Below are positions 34,939 to 46,696 of a DNA stretch of 64,000 nucleotides, in pieces; position 1 is the stretch's first letter, and every line of letters begins with the position of its first letter. Position numbers and translations under genes: made by a program. The notes under the pieces were generated by a model that was given only the letters and a program-made list of their open reading frames with translations, had not been told where the DNA came from and did not search any database. Location: positions 1,302,001 through 1,366,000 of the forward strand of contig JBANDB010000009.1 in NCBI GenBank assembly GCA_037576215.1, written 5' to 3'. This DNA comes from Armillaria gallica. Its lineage: Eukaryota > Basidiomycota > Agaricomycetes > Agaricales > Physalacriaceae.

Positions 34939-37312
34939 ACTTCCAGAACTTGCACGGCAATGACAAGAAAATCGAGATTCAAGGATATATCTGAAAACCG
35001 GGATGCCTTGATTCACCTTTTTCTTCTCGAAGTCGCCAATAGTTAGTACTGCAACAGAAGACGGTTTCTGAGATGCTCTCCGGTAAGTATTGACAACGCA
35101 CCTTAATTTAATTGCCTTTGAGAACAAAAGCGTCCGAGATGCTGGTAGGCGCAGGGGAGACAGATATGCGAGTACAGTAAAATTTTCAGTAAAGCCAGAA
35201 AAGCTGTGCGACGATTTTTTGTTGTCGCGAGGCCGGCCCGGTGCCAACGCCGCCGTCTTGCATTCTGACAGTGACCTGCTGTTCTGGCCTGCTCGCCTTG
35301 CGTTGGTCGGTTCGATATTCATTTCCCACGTCTTGTGTTCAAAGATTTCGCCTTAAATCGACCTGATCCCCACTCATACTCTACAGCTATCTCGTATTAC
35401 CGATATTTTATTCCGGTGATACTACGACACGCTCTGCCAGATCTTTCAACGGAATGAGGCAGGGTAAGGACAAATGAGAGCTAGCAGAAGTGCGTTTATC
35501 CAATGCAGAGTTGTCAAACAGAAGATAAGGGTAGCTGGTTTGGTTCAAATGTTGAGGTATGCACGTCCGACAGATCGACAGTTATTCATTTCTAACCTCC
35601 ACCTACAGCAAATGTCGTTACCAGTAGACCCGTGGAGTGACTTAGCACGATAACTGGATTTGACATTGACGGCGAGGTTTCCTATGCTACCTCCAACCAA
35701 CAGCCAGGTAAGCACGAGTCACTACTATACTTTTTACATGTATCTCATGTGTGCGTTTTTACTCCAGGACCTCTACGACGTTCATTGACTCCCGTGTCGG
35801 CCTTCGCTCTAATGTCGCTGCTCTCCCTACCAGATAAGTCAATGGCGGGGAGACGGACACAAGGTTGGGCAAGTCAGAGGCTCACCCATTTGGAGATTCG
35901 CTATGTAGCGAGTATACGCAGGGAAAGAAGCTGTCAGGCAGGATGTTTGTATCACTACGTGAGGTCCTTTTACCATTCACATCTTATTTCATTCAAATTA
36001 TATCTATCAGGCAGATGCGCTCTCAGCCAGAAGAATTACTCCGCACACAAGATACGTCTCCGACGACAGAGAACCAGGATCTGAATGTCAATCACACATA
36101 CCATCCAACAATCTTCGATTCTTGTCATATCGGATAGAGGCGACCAACTCTGTAGCAGTGTCAACGGCCCACCGTACTCAGAAGGACTTCGGCGCGTTCC
36201 GTCCTGTTAGAATATTGCACCTTCTGCGCAACGAAGCGATCTATCGTAGCTCATGGACGCTTTACGCTTGTACTCCCGAGCTACACTTCGCTGGTTCTAC
36301 TTTCAACTGTACCAAACGCATCAATGGCACTGTCTGCCTTATCGTCCCACGTCAATGCCGTCGCTACCCGATCCAGTGATTCGCTCAACGCGATTCGGGG
36401 TTGGGCCTCCTGAATTGTATGGACTCTTGTCTTGGGCGCCCGAACGAGCTTGCCGATGGGTTTTTCCTCGTATGATACAGTCACATTGGTCGGAGAGGCT
36501 GTCCAGTTATCCAGACTACAATAACTCAAGTTGTACGTCCAACAGATGCGAGTTTTGAAATTTGCGCTAATTGTGGTTGTAGTAATACCATCGCTGTGGG
36601 CACAGTCTCTCTATTCGCAGATGCCGAACGAAGCATGAATCATTAACGACAGCTACCGGTGGTCGTCATTATCTCCGACGTGTCGGGTCTCAAAGCGCAT
36701 CGTGTTGTATAAGTACGACATCGCGCAAAATACATTCCGGACTGAAACGAAAGACCAGACCGGCCCAGCCGTGTTATGTCCGCACGCATCAGGACGCATT
36801 CAAAACCTGCTCTCTCTGTTTCCACCTAGTACCTTCTAAGCCTCGGTTGCGCTGGCCTGCAATGATGATCTTCCTCGACGAGCGTCCTCATACTCATGTA
36901 CGACATCGATGAGTTCCCCGTTGGCATATTCGAAATCTCACACCGCCGAATCAAGCAGCTGAAATCTGCGAAGCCACGTGTGCTTACCGAAGGTTGCTGG
37001 TGCACGAGCCTAGTTTAGACTAGGCTTTTCGGAACGAGTAACACCTCTCCGAGGCAGGTTACACATCACACGTTGTATCCAAGCCCCCAACAGGACTGAG
37101 CTCCCTGAAAACAGAAGTACCAACAATGGATCCGACCAGGTATAGACAACATAAGCGTATATATCCTAAGTAGAGAAAGCAGAAAACGTAAAAAAATATG
37201 TTTAGAGATAGTCTGGTATCGTTTAGACTCCGATGAATGACAATATATACCTACTGATCAGAGAGGGACTGTCTGTATGTAGTTTAGAGAAGAGTTTGTA
37301 GGGGAAGTACTG
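34939..37312. other. Intergenic, with a possible unidentified plus-strand gene
   Basis: The first ~350 nt are the promoter region shared with paralogue 2. A plus-strand exon may end in NQQPG across an intron of about 60 nt (GTAAGCACG near 35,707 to CTCCAG near 35,766). Further frames run to about 36,560 without a recognisable domain. Minus-strand ORF 36281-36529 is equally open. Bases 36537-36660 are the dispersed repeat shared with 4278-4400. Confidence 0.3.
36537..36660 (+). repeat. Dispersed repeat, copy B (partner 4278-4400)
   Basis: Same-orientation diverged copy of the repeat at 4278. The most conserved part is CGAACGAAGCATG, followed after two diverged bases by TCATTA. Confidence 0.5.
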
Positions 37313-37795
37313 TCAGATATCATATCTAAGCAGAGATGACTCCGCTCGATGAGTGTACTGCATGCTCAACCCTACTTGTTGACAAGGCCAATAGTGAGTA
37401 TGAAACGTATCATCGGGAGACATATAATAAGCACTTGCATTTATGGGAGGAGAAACTGTAGACGAATGACGGAGCTTATTAAGCCGCAACCGAAGGTCGT
37501 GTAGTCGATCCAGTTCCTGAAGGTCCCCAACAGAGTGGTCATCACGATTGGTGAACGCCAGTCTTTTGGCCTGGCCGTAAACTTCTACGGGATCAAAATC
37601 CCGCGCCATCCCATACTGTGCCGCCAGGGCCCTCTCCAACTTTTCCAGAGGTATGATTTGATGCTTGATGTCCTTCATTTCTGCTTGGACGCGGTCATGG
37701 CGATTGGCACGGGAGAGCTCGAAGGCTGGTACGCAGACATCGTTGACTGCATCTATTGGTCGTATCGCTTCAAAGTCTTTGACGTTCGAAGACAT
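37313..37795 (-). CDS. Small charged coiled-coil protein (paralogue of 44775-45202)
   Basis: From ATG 37795 (MSSNVKDFEAIRPIDAVND) the frame runs 160 codons to 37313. The core, MKDIKHQIIPLEKLERAL then LDRLHDLRLRLNKLR, matches the plus-strand protein at 44.8-45.2 kb over about 75 residues (IKDIQSRIKPLEDLEENL and LHTLRLRLSKL). The pattern suggests a two-helix coiled coil; no known family was recognised. Relative to its paralogue it has about 14 extra residues before the core, which may be an unspliced or lost intron. Its C-terminus reads through the point where the paralogue has a splice donor: GGTAAG there, TGCAAG here. This copy may therefore use a GC donor or have a lineage-specific tail. Confidence 0.5.
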   Translation of the reverse strand: MSSNVKDFEAIRPIDAVNDVCVPAFELSRANRHDRVQAEMKDIKHQIIPLEKLERALAAQYGMARDFDPVEVYGQAKRLAFTNRDDHSVGDLQELDRLHDLRLRLNKLRHSSTVSPPINASAYYMSPDDTFHTHYWPCQQVGLSMQYTHRAESSLLRYDI

Positions 37796-39041
37796 CCGGG
37801 CTGATTTTGGGGGACCTGTACATAACTGACCCACATTTGTACCGTGGTGTTATGGCACGGCTTATCCCCGCTCAGCGCCGCATCGGGCCACCGTCATTCC
37901 TCTGGCTTTCCCTGAGCGGCAGGACTGCCAACACCACATATATGTGAAGTCTTCGAAGAGCAACGAACTTACATTCATCTTCGTTCTTGTCAATGTCCTC
38001 ATTTTCTTCTCACTTGCGAAAAGAATAAGAAACAGCGCCATAGTCGACGTATACTAAGGAGATGAAACGTGCACCGCCCAGCAGAACGCTGCTGCCCGCT
38101 GATAGATCCCAAATAACCAAATGCGTATCTCTGACATATAGACATGATGCGTAGGAATAATGATACCACAGCAGTACAGACGGCATGATCAGCATCATGA
38201 CGAAAAAAGGTTACGTCTCGCCCAGGTAACTGAGTGTGTCTGTGGTTTCCTAGCATGTCCGTGAGCACAACACTGACAAAAACTGAATGGCACTGGGGGA
38301 ACCATCGAGCCCATCTCAGCCGGAGAGTCTGTTCGTCAAGCAGCGCTAGCTCCGCAGGAGGCGATAGCGGGACTACGAAGAGAGAGGAGAATATGGAGAA
38401 GAGCGCGCACAAAAAAAACGACGATCGTGACTCTTGCCCAAGACGTGGTACACGTAGAGGATGTGATCAAGACGTCTCGTCGAGGCATGGGTTGACGCTT
38501 CATGGAGTCAGTTCAAGGCGATTGGTGGGAAGAAATGGTGAGATTTCGAACAAACCCGAGCTTCGATCCTTTCTTTAGGACTTTGAACGCGTTATCGTTT
38601 CGCTGGATATCGAAAATTGAGATGGGAAGCGTAAATAAGCCATATCGATGTAGCTTTACTCCGGGGATCCAGCAATTTCTAGCAGCAGCTTAGGTATCCT
38701 AAGTACCCTTACACTGCAAATGGTATTAATTAGCCGAAGACGACGGTCAGGTCATGTAGACTCACTAAAGCATCCACCAACCTTATATGTATCAATCCTA
38801 GCCCGGACAGCACAGGTGATCTTCATTGGCTGCATTTGAGGTCATGGTGAGCCTGGAGCAGAGAAGCGATTGGGTATGATATACGGCGAGCTATGTGATA
38901 CGGAAAGTGTAAAGTCCGATTGGATTGAATTGGGTTGAACGTGGAAGGTGTTGATGTCCGGCGCAAGGTCTGAATCATGAGGGCTCTTAACATTTTGATC
39001 GCACGGTTGCGTACGTCTAGGGGAGTAGAGAGAGACCTCTT

Positions 39042-39064
39042 GGGGGGGGGGGGGGGGGGGGGGG
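39042..39064 (+). repeat. G23 homopolymer
   Basis: Twenty-three consecutive G residues. Such a run is unstable in replication and sequencing, so its exact length is unreliable. Confidence 0.9.
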
Positions 39065-39865
39065 CACTGTCAAACACTGAAAACATTGGAGACCTACTTT
39101 GCAAAAAGACCATCTTATCAACATAGTGTGTCTGCAGTAGAAGTCATACAACAACCAGATCTGTGTGAGCGGCTCGCAAGAATGATGAAAAAGAGGCCGG
39201 GGCGATGCAATAATGAAAGAACCCAGACTGCAGTGCCTGCTAGTCGATAACCATTGCAATACATCAGGACATGAGCTTATCCTCCACATCGCGGCGACAG
39301 TAACGGCTGCGAGGAAGCAGGCATGCGTTTCGTACTGAGACGCCTGTCGCAGCATCAGCGTCTACTATGACTGCAAAGAAACGCAGGCGTCAGAGAACCG
39401 TGAGGAAAGAGAGACATGGAACAGACAGAAGACTCGCCAGTAGAGCTTTCAAATTTCAAGAGTCAGTACGATCCGGAGGGTGTGGGCTGAAAAGGTCTGG
39501 GGCTGGTTCGCCGTCGAAAGACGCCCGTCGGGTGTCTCCGATAGAGATGGTGGTGATAAAATTTCCCACGGTAAGTTCAAGTTTGCATAATAACCAAAAT
39601 CCTATATACATAGGACTCGGAACAAGTTCGTATTCAAAACTTCACATATGTACAGAAGGAAGAGCCTGCTGGGGAGCCTATCAGCGCGGGAACTAGTACG
39701 ATTGCCGACATCACCCACAGGCAATCAGGTTAGCGTGCACTCGGCGTTTTTTAATTAATTAATTCTACATGATCGTTTTTTACAGCGCTTCCGGAAATTC
39801 AATCATTGTTAGACTGCGCGTCCCTTCTTTGTTCACTCCTTTAATAGAAGCAGAAAGATGGGAGT

Positions 39866-40188
39866 ACCCCGGATAATACCCTATGAACCCTGGGCCCAGT
39901 TCGGACAGATTTTGGCCAAAGTGACGGTCTAACCCTAGTCAAAAGTCCGGATAAAGGGACCAACCGGCAGTCAATCTTGGTCAAAATTCGGACAGAAACT
40001 TGATTTTTTGGGACGTTCCACCCCCCGGCGGGAGGGTGTGTCGGGGGCCCAACGGACGCCGGATTTTTGGTGACAACCCTAGGACCAAATCGGACAAAAA
40101 TGATCAAAATCGCAACTTTTTGGGTCCGGACGAAAAGCCAAAGATTTCGAAAATTTGTGACCAAGGTTCATAGGGCATTATCCGGGGT
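39866..40188. mobile_element. Old terminal-inverted-repeat element (MITE)
   Basis: A 323-bp block bounded by inverted repeats of about 28 bp: left ACCCCGGATAATACCCTATG, right (reverse complement) ACCCCGGATAATGCCCTATG, then GAACC and TGG on both sides. The right end extends to AGGACCCCGG, resembling the AGGACCCCCG terminus of the element at 60366. No clear target duplication remains, so it is probably old. ORFs inside it are fortuitous. Confidence 0.75.
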
Positions 40189-40956
40189 CCTGACCAGGGT
40201 CGCGGCAGAATGCTGTCGTCGCCATATGATCTTGGCCTGGTTCTAGGAAGGAACGGAGTGGATGCAAGATTTAAGACTACGTAACAAAAGAATCGACCGT
40301 TAAACGTCAAACGCGCCTCGAGGTGATAGATAGTTCGACGGCCTGAGTTGAGCCCGTTGCCAATCTAGATGGATAGACCAGAAGCAGAGCTTCAGAGAAA
40401 AGTGTCTGCGTTGCTAATAAGCTTGTCACCGGTGGGACGAACGACCTGGAGTTTGACCCCGGCTTTCCGCATGGCTGTCTTCCAACACTCTATCTCAAGA
40501 TCGTCTTCGACCGTTGGGAACGGATGGCATGCACCGAAGCACAAGGACGAAAGAGTCCAGCTGTCTCTGCGGCAGCGGCGGATATCAGCACGCCACCAAA
40601 CCTGGGACCGAAGATCACATACGATATCTAGTAATCACTGTCGACACCGATGCACCGTGCACACACATAGACCCACAAGCCTGCAATTCGTACCTGCGGT
40701 GCTCTTTTCGGGATAAGGGCAGAAGCAAACCGGTCGTGCCGAAATACTGTTGTCAGCATATGATTCTGACTCTTGGAGTTTCGGGATGAACGGTCGTGCT
40801 CTAAGACTCTGGAAGAGAATCGAATCGAATGGGCCACGAGATTTTAGATTTGGTAGCCAGAAGCTTCAACGGCCATCGTTGTGGCTTGTCTCTAAAAAAA
40901 TAAGTACTGAGGCCGACGTAAGTGGAGAGATCACAGTGTGGACTGGATGAGTCGCT

Positions 40957-41648
40957 TCATCGATAATACAACGTGTAAAAACACGAGACATTCCCCCAGT
41001 AGCAGTAACGATGTGGATTTTGACCTACATTAAATAATCTACCCCAATGGAAAATGGCGAGGTAGAAAATAGCCATGTACAAAACAAGTAGTTTGAATGT
41101 GCGATCCAGCTCTTCCCCAAGCCAGTCGACTTGGCGAGCATCCTTTGAACAAGAGTTAGAGCGTCCGTCATGACAGTCGCTATTCATCAACTTACACGTT
41201 CCTCCCAGCATCAGGTATTGACCGACTTTGGGATGCGGAGACCCCGAAAAGTGCTGAGTCTTCATGGCCGCAGTACACTTTCCATCCCAGAAACCAAAAT
41301 CGTTGTCACCGTTAACTACCCTTCGCATTGATTCGTCAAGGCGTCGCACGGATCCTACTTCAGAAGAGGAGACGCCTTCAAAGCACCTGATAGAATGATT
41401 AATACAAATGTGCTGATGAGAGCTAGAAGAGTTACATCTACAGAGCCGATTCTCCCTGTTTTCGCCTCATTCATGCCGCACCGCCAACGAAAGGTCGGAA
41501 CGATGCGATTAGTCGAAAGTTTTCCTCCGGTGACTGAGAAGAATGGAAACGGATTCGCGCCGCATAACACATCTTCAGCACCCGCTGTCGTACACCAGCG
41601 CAGCGACGGCGGCAGATTGGCGCTCTGGAGACAGTAATTTATATGCAT
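40957..41648 (-). CDS. Possible small membrane or secreted protein, unidentified
   Basis: A frame from 41648 (MHINYCLQSANLPPS) carries a hydrophobic segment (VTLLALISTFVLIILSG). A second frame continues with coding-like text (SVRRLDESMRRVVNGDNDFG then FWDGKCTAAMKTQHFSGS, and GGTCK). The two must be joined by an intron or frameshift near 41,370-41,390 that I could not place with confidence. No family was recognised. Confidence 0.35.
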
Positions 41649-42249
41649 TTACTCGCATATTAGTTTCTAATGAGCATCCTGAGTATACCCAATGGCAAAG
41701 GAAATGAGGACGGAATGCTACAAGAACTATACCGGGCCGTTCGCTACTTGTCGGTTATCGGCCAGTTGCAATGGCAAAAAGTGGGACTGAAGAGATGTTG
41801 AAGGACGATCACACTAGGAAAAAGTAATCGAGCTGCATGTTGGCGATGCGAGTTCCGCGAGTATATAATAAAGGCAGGCTAGGCCTGGCTAGTAGCAAGA
41901 ATAGCAAAGAGCAATCCCGTCACGCCGTCACATCCATCTAATACCCTCTTTTGGGGAATCACGGTGTTGGTGTTGGTGTTGTTACCGGCACAAGGTCCCA
42001 ATAAGGAACGGCCGGGTCTACAGCCCTGACATGGCGAACTTCATGTGCTGTGGCCACGTCAAACTTTTGAGTGTGTCGCGCGGAGTAGAGATTTTTCACG
42101 GCATTTGCCGCCTCGTTCGCCTGAGCTTACAGGTTATTTTTCTTCAGGCCTGCTTTTTCCCGACGCCAACCTCTGTCCGCTGACCTGAGCTCAGGAATTA
42201 ATTTCTATTCAGTCCCGTTGCTTTACGGTTTCTACTTTCGGTTGCTCAC
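41649..42249. other. No gene seen
   Basis: Contains three tandem GGTGTT units near 41,962-41,982. No coding evidence on either strand. Confidence 0.4.
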
Positions 42250-42329
42250 ATTGCTGCCTCAAAGTCCTTAGCGGCCATTGTACCAACGTCGTCGAACGAG
42301 GTCGCGTTTAGGAGCTTGGAGCTCTAGTC

Positions 42330-43214
42330 CATACTGTCTTCGGAACTTCACCTTTCCCCGCAAAGGCCGCCGGTCAACATCTCTGCCTCGTCACTAAGGC
42401 TCTCGGCGGAGATGTAAAGCCGCTGTTCGCGAAGCGCAGCATTTTCCTTTTCCTCTTGCTAGCAGCTAAAAGCATCGTCCTGCATCCATTTCGAGGCGTC
42501 GCCCATGCACACAGCTGTCGCGAGGTCGTGCAGTGTGCACACTGATCTGAAGCACGATAACATTTTCTTCGAGACTATATCCACCGAAGACATTGACCAG
42601 CTTCTCGCGTCCTGTCTCATCAACATCCCCTTGAATATTCTCATGATGGGTTATTAAATCCCGCGCTCGGAATTGGCTGTCCACCTCCGATCCCCACTCT
42701 GCAAGAGGCCATGCAACATATTTTTGTGGTGGCCGACTTTGGCAGCGGTAACTTCAAACGTGTCGCGTGCGCTGCTTCATTGCTTATCTATTTTTACAGC
42801 GTAGCTTATCGACACCCGCAGTCACGAAGAAATTTCCCCTTCATTGCTTCGTCCTCTCGAAATAATTATTGATGGATTGTGGGATGAAAAGGTGGACATA
42901 TGGACGTTCGGATGCTTGGTATGTGTTATTCTCTTCTATCCACCATCGCCTTATCAATGAACACATATCCAAAGATCTCTGGACGCATCACCGGCGCTGC
43001 TCTCTTCAAGTATGTACCATGCCCAAAATATGGCCTAGACGAGCCAAACTTCATGCTCCATGATCATCAGATGATATACTACACCGGCGAAGACTTTGGA
43101 TCGCAACAGCTTTCGGTGAGCCCATTGGCTACCCAATTCTTCGATTCAACCTGTACGCGCGCATTCCTGGATCCAATGTCATCGCTCATCTTCCATTCCA
43201 CAGGTAATCTCTGA
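42330..43214 (+). pseudogene. SRPK-like protein kinase pseudogene
   Basis: Broken remains of a Ser/Thr kinase of the SRPK-like group expanded in mushrooms. In order: GQHLCLVTKALGGDVKPL (hinge region, near 42,372); VLHPFRGVAHAHS (helix E); the catalytic loop HTDLKHDNIFFE at 42538 in a different frame; VADFGSG (DFG at 42735-42743); then LLRPLEIIIDG and DEKVDIWTFGCL (helix F) ending at a donor near 42,918. The C-lobe follows: YGLDEPNF, HDHQMIYYTGEDF and SPLATQFFDST. Frames change at least twice (near 42,365 and 42,530) and a stop follows NILMMGY, so no continuous kinase can be made. In the catalytic loop the usual Pro is His (DLKHDN). The N-lobe with the glycine loop was not found. Confidence 0.65.
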
Positions 43215-44774
43215 TTACCCTTTCGACATATCCATCAAGAAGCTCAAAGTTGTAGAGGAGGCGGATGTTCTCTCTATAGCTGTAGTTCAAACACGTACAA
43301 GAGATACACATACCACGTAGCCCCATCGCTATCGACGGTCTTCGTGGCATATACAACTACCAAGCCCGACGAAGCTGTACAGGTCGTAGTTGATGGACAC
43401 GTAGTCCATTCCAAACGAGCAGGTGTCGTGTATTACGGAGAGACATTTCATGTAGATGATCAGAGGCGCGTGTAGTGCAACGACGGCATACGACTGGGTA
43501 GGCGATCGCGTCTCGAAGGGTACTTCGACGAGGTGGATATGACACGAGACAGCGCAGGTAAAACTCCGATGTCTTCATGTACTGCTGGGCCAACTTATGA
43601 ATACAAATATAGGACTCGGTCCTGCTACACGAATGCGATGGCCCTCACCCCACTAGTGCTTTATACGTATTTATTTTCAACATTGAATGAAGACTCAGCG
43701 TTGCAATGTCAAGAAGAGAAGAATTATTACTGTTCTGAAACTCACCCCGCGCACCCGCCTTGGATAGAAACTATGCTTCTATTTCTTGTCAAGACTCACA
43801 ATGTATTAGCTTCCGCGTTCGGTACCTGTTCATGATTTCAAATAGCCTTTAGGCTGCTGTGAGTCGCTGCGCATTGATATCAGCGTGCTATTCATTTGAT
43901 GAAATCTGTACAAACATTCAGGAGGATCCGAGGCATGATTCTAAGCAGATTGTGATCATTTTTGGTCAGTGTTTGACTGTTGTCTCAGCACTCCTTTAGT
44001 CCTCGGGGTTCAAACATGTTCGAAGGGCGTTCAGACTTTTCTGGGAGTCTTTGAGCCCAGAACTGAACAGAGTGTACATTAATTGAACTGAATACGAACG
44101 TGAACTGAACCTCGCGTTCAGTTCTGGCGTTCAGCGTTCGGACCGAAGTTCCAAATCGAACTTCGGCAACACTAAGCCTCCGAGTCGTGTCACAAAACAA
44201 TGCATTTATATTTAGCAGAAAGCGGGTACATGATAGCAAGCGATAGTGCTAGGTTCCAGCACAAAGCTCCCCGTACCAAGAGCTGGAAACATGTAGGTAA
44301 GTAATATTACAGGGCACAGTCCACTACTGTACTAATCGCCGGTCCATGTCCGCAAGTTCTTGATGCGGGCGTAGATAATACGTGTGATAAATGCGCGAGA
44401 TCTACTCGACACTGATATCAACCGACCACACGATCGATCGTCTTGATACCCCCTGTCGTAGAGTGTGTGCTCTCACTTTCTCCTGTGTTTAGCGCCCTTC
44501 CCTTCAGTTTATGGTAGGCTTTGAAACGTCCGTCTTGTTGTTCACAATCGACGGCCTTCATCTTAGATGTTTGTTCATGATCCATATTCAGTGGAGCTAC
44601 AGTCCCTGGTGTATGAGGTATCCTCAAAGCAATCATATAGAGTAGATGCTTCTGGTATTCTGCACGCCTCTAACATGAGGCAAGCAGTCATCGCGCGCTT
44701 ACATGTAACAACACAATATTAACTAATATATAGGGGTGGTTGTTTTTTTTTCCACTTGTTAACTCATACGAGCA
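43215..44774. other. No confident gene
   Basis: ORFs here carry no motifs. A stretch near 44,020-44,180 is rich in GAAC/GTTC words on both strands and might be a degraded inverted-repeat element, but clear termini were not found. Confidence 0.35.
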
Positions 44775-45202
44775 ATGTCTGCCCTCCAGCGCACTTCGAC
44801 ATCCGAGACACTGTCCCCCACCCTCCGTGGACCCATCTACGAAGATGCCGTGTGCCCGGTAGGTTAATCATTCAGGTATTTATGTTCCACATATTGACTC
44901 TGAGCTAGAGCTTAGATAACGAAATCAAAGATATTCAAAGTCGAATCAAACCTCTGGAAGACCTGGAAGAAAATCTGAAAAGATTGTATGAGAAGGACAA
45001 GGATCCGTTTGATTCCGAAGAGGTTCGCACGATGGCCAGACGGAGGGCGAATGAGACGAAAGATACCCATGATTCGGATAAAATTGAGGAGTTACATACA
45101 CTTCGGCTTCGGCTTTCTAAGCTATTGAGCGCTCAAAACATAAAGGTAAGTGTCTACTGTATGTCTTGCCCAAATTTCACCTTATAGTTACGCAATCCAT
45201 AG
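44775..45202 (+). CDS. Small charged coiled-coil protein (paralogue of 37313-37795)
   Basis: Exons 44775-44858, 44909-45145 and 45188-45202, with introns of 50 and 42 nt. They give 336 nt, 111 aa. It begins MSALQRTSTSETLSPTLRGP; the core is SLDNEIKDIQSRIKPLEDLE then RRRANETKDTHDSDKIEELH and LRLRLSKL; the end is LRNP and TAG. The phase-0 acceptor CTAG|AGC was chosen because it keeps the frame open. If the last intron is retained, the protein ends with VSVYCMSCPNFTL. The function is unknown. The dispersed paralogue suggests a lineage-specific small-protein family. Confidence 0.55.
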
Positions 45203-45916
45203 AGCAATCATAGAGTAGAACAGTAAACGAGCATCACGACGAGTAGCGGTATAGATGTATATAGCTGTAGAGTACTATACCCCCGCGTCTTCGCCCATCA
45301 CGAGGCGTGTACTTATCATCTGCCCTCGGTAGCCAGTTTGACCATGGAACTCTATAAATTATCTACGTTATACGCTACATAATTTTACTACCATCTTACT
45401 TCGAGACCCTTCTCTTACTACCATTACCGTCACAATTTAGAATGGGGCTATGCATCTACGAATCCTAGGAGATCTTCAAGGCTTTGCGCTGCGAGAAGAG
45501 TGCAGGACATGCCATTTTCATCATTTCTCCGTTTACAAACTCGGTATTCTTCCGATATGTACACAAGGCTTGGCCGGCGCCTTTTGTTGATCACTGGAAG
45601 GGTGCATCTTGTGGTGCAATACTTTACACCCCTCGTACAGGTCGCGGATATTTAATATACTTACTTTTCGTTCTCATCTGCATCGGTCCGCAGTTCCCCG
45701 ACACTATGACGTCAGTCTGAGGTGCTACTGAAGCTTTTTTTTAGCTTTATGAAGTAGGGTCCAATTCTTCACATCGACGGTACTAGGCCTCAACGAATCC
45801 GTCTTTTCGTTCTCTTCCCGTGCCCGAACTCACTGTGATTATCACCATGGATGAGAAAGGGGAACGGCCAACGGTTGGATGTGGGCAGGCACCTCGCGGA
45901 TGGGATAGGAGGATGG
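45203..45916. other. Left flank of the retrotransposon
   Basis: No gene recognised; an ORF at 45484-45720 has no motifs. The last four bases, ATGG (45913-45916), are repeated right after the element (59861-59864), a probable short target-site duplication. Confidence 0.4.
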
Positions 45917-46553
45917 TGTCAGGCCGGAACCCGGGCCGGTAGAAAACCAGAGATCGGACCGAGAAAAGGTGCTGAGTAAGCGCTTACTAATCACTTAGTA
46001 AGTCGTCGGCCATCCATAGCAGGAGAGAATCATGCCCGACCCAATGGATGAGTAAGCAGTGCGCTATGATGCACCTACTAGCAGGAAATCCTTACTAATA
46101 CCCGTACAGGATGGCCGAAGGCTGAGTAATCCAAGTATCTAAAAATAGGATAGCCAACTTGTATATAAAGGCCAGGAAACGAAATGCAAGGTAACTTTTT
46201 ACCCCAGAAAACAGAGTATTGAATTCAGAACGAGAGGTGGATAAGACTCCACCATCTTAAGCAGCAAGTTCACAAAGTCAAGAAGACCTTGTGAAATCAG
46301 TCAGTTAACAGTCAGAACAACAGTCAGTTGCCAACCACCGTATGGTTGGCCCAGTAGCAGTAACAGTAGCAAGAAATCAGAGATCGAAGTGCACGCGCGC
46401 TCTGATTAATTTTCAGTATTCATACACGTTCATTTGTTGGATGTCCTTGGAGTCAAGCAGAGTATAGCATTCATGCTGAATCCCCCGAACTCACCTTGTC
46501 GTACTAACATTTACAGTACGATATATTCTAGTCACCCCCTTATATCTGTGACA
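45917..46553 (+). repeat. 5' LTR
   Basis: Starts TGTCAGGCCGGAACC and ends TATATCTGTGACA. It contains a promoter-like TATATAAAG at 46162-46170. It aligns without gaps to 59224-59860 with 14 substitutions. Confidence 0.95.
46162..46170 (+). promoter_or_regulatory. TATA box of the LTR promoter
   Basis: TATATAAAG, 245 nt into the LTR, conserved at the identical offset (59469-59477) in the 3' LTR. Confidence 0.6.
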
Positions 46554-46556
46554 TAA

Positions 46557-46574
46557 TTGGAGCCCACTGCGAGG
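46557..46574 (+). other. Putative primer-binding site
   Basis: TGGAGCCCACTGCGAGGG begins four bases after the 5' LTR. The initial TGG pairs with a tRNA 3' CCA end. The tRNA species was not determined. Confidence 0.5.
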
Positions 46575-46696
46575 GGGGGATAATCAATCTGATATTGACT
46601 CCCATAGCTTCAGAACCCATTCACACTCGAACTCATTACCTTCAGAACCATCATACTATTCACAAATCATTATATTCGGCAATACCGACGAATACA

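Larger units (their letters stand above)
37796..40956. other. 3.2-kb stretch without a confident gene
   Basis: It includes a minus-strand frame near 38,010-38,160 reading HLVIWDLSAGSSVLLGGARF, reminiscent of a beta-propeller blade but isolated. It also holds a G23 homopolymer (39042-39064) and a terminal-inverted-repeat element (39866-40188). ORFs at 40369-40837 show no motifs. Confidence 0.4.

Noticed and set aside
33394..35322. 642-codon version of F-box paralogue 3
   Set aside because: The first ~128 codons are promoter-like DNA shared with paralogue 2, where the frame is closed. The conserved intron and ATG point to 34938 as the start.
39841..40164. Minus-strand ORF of 107 codons
   Set aside because: Lies almost wholly inside the inverted-repeat element and has no independent support.
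43980..44190. Inverted-repeat transposon from GAAC/GTTC-rich words
   Set aside because: Could not define matching termini or a target duplication.
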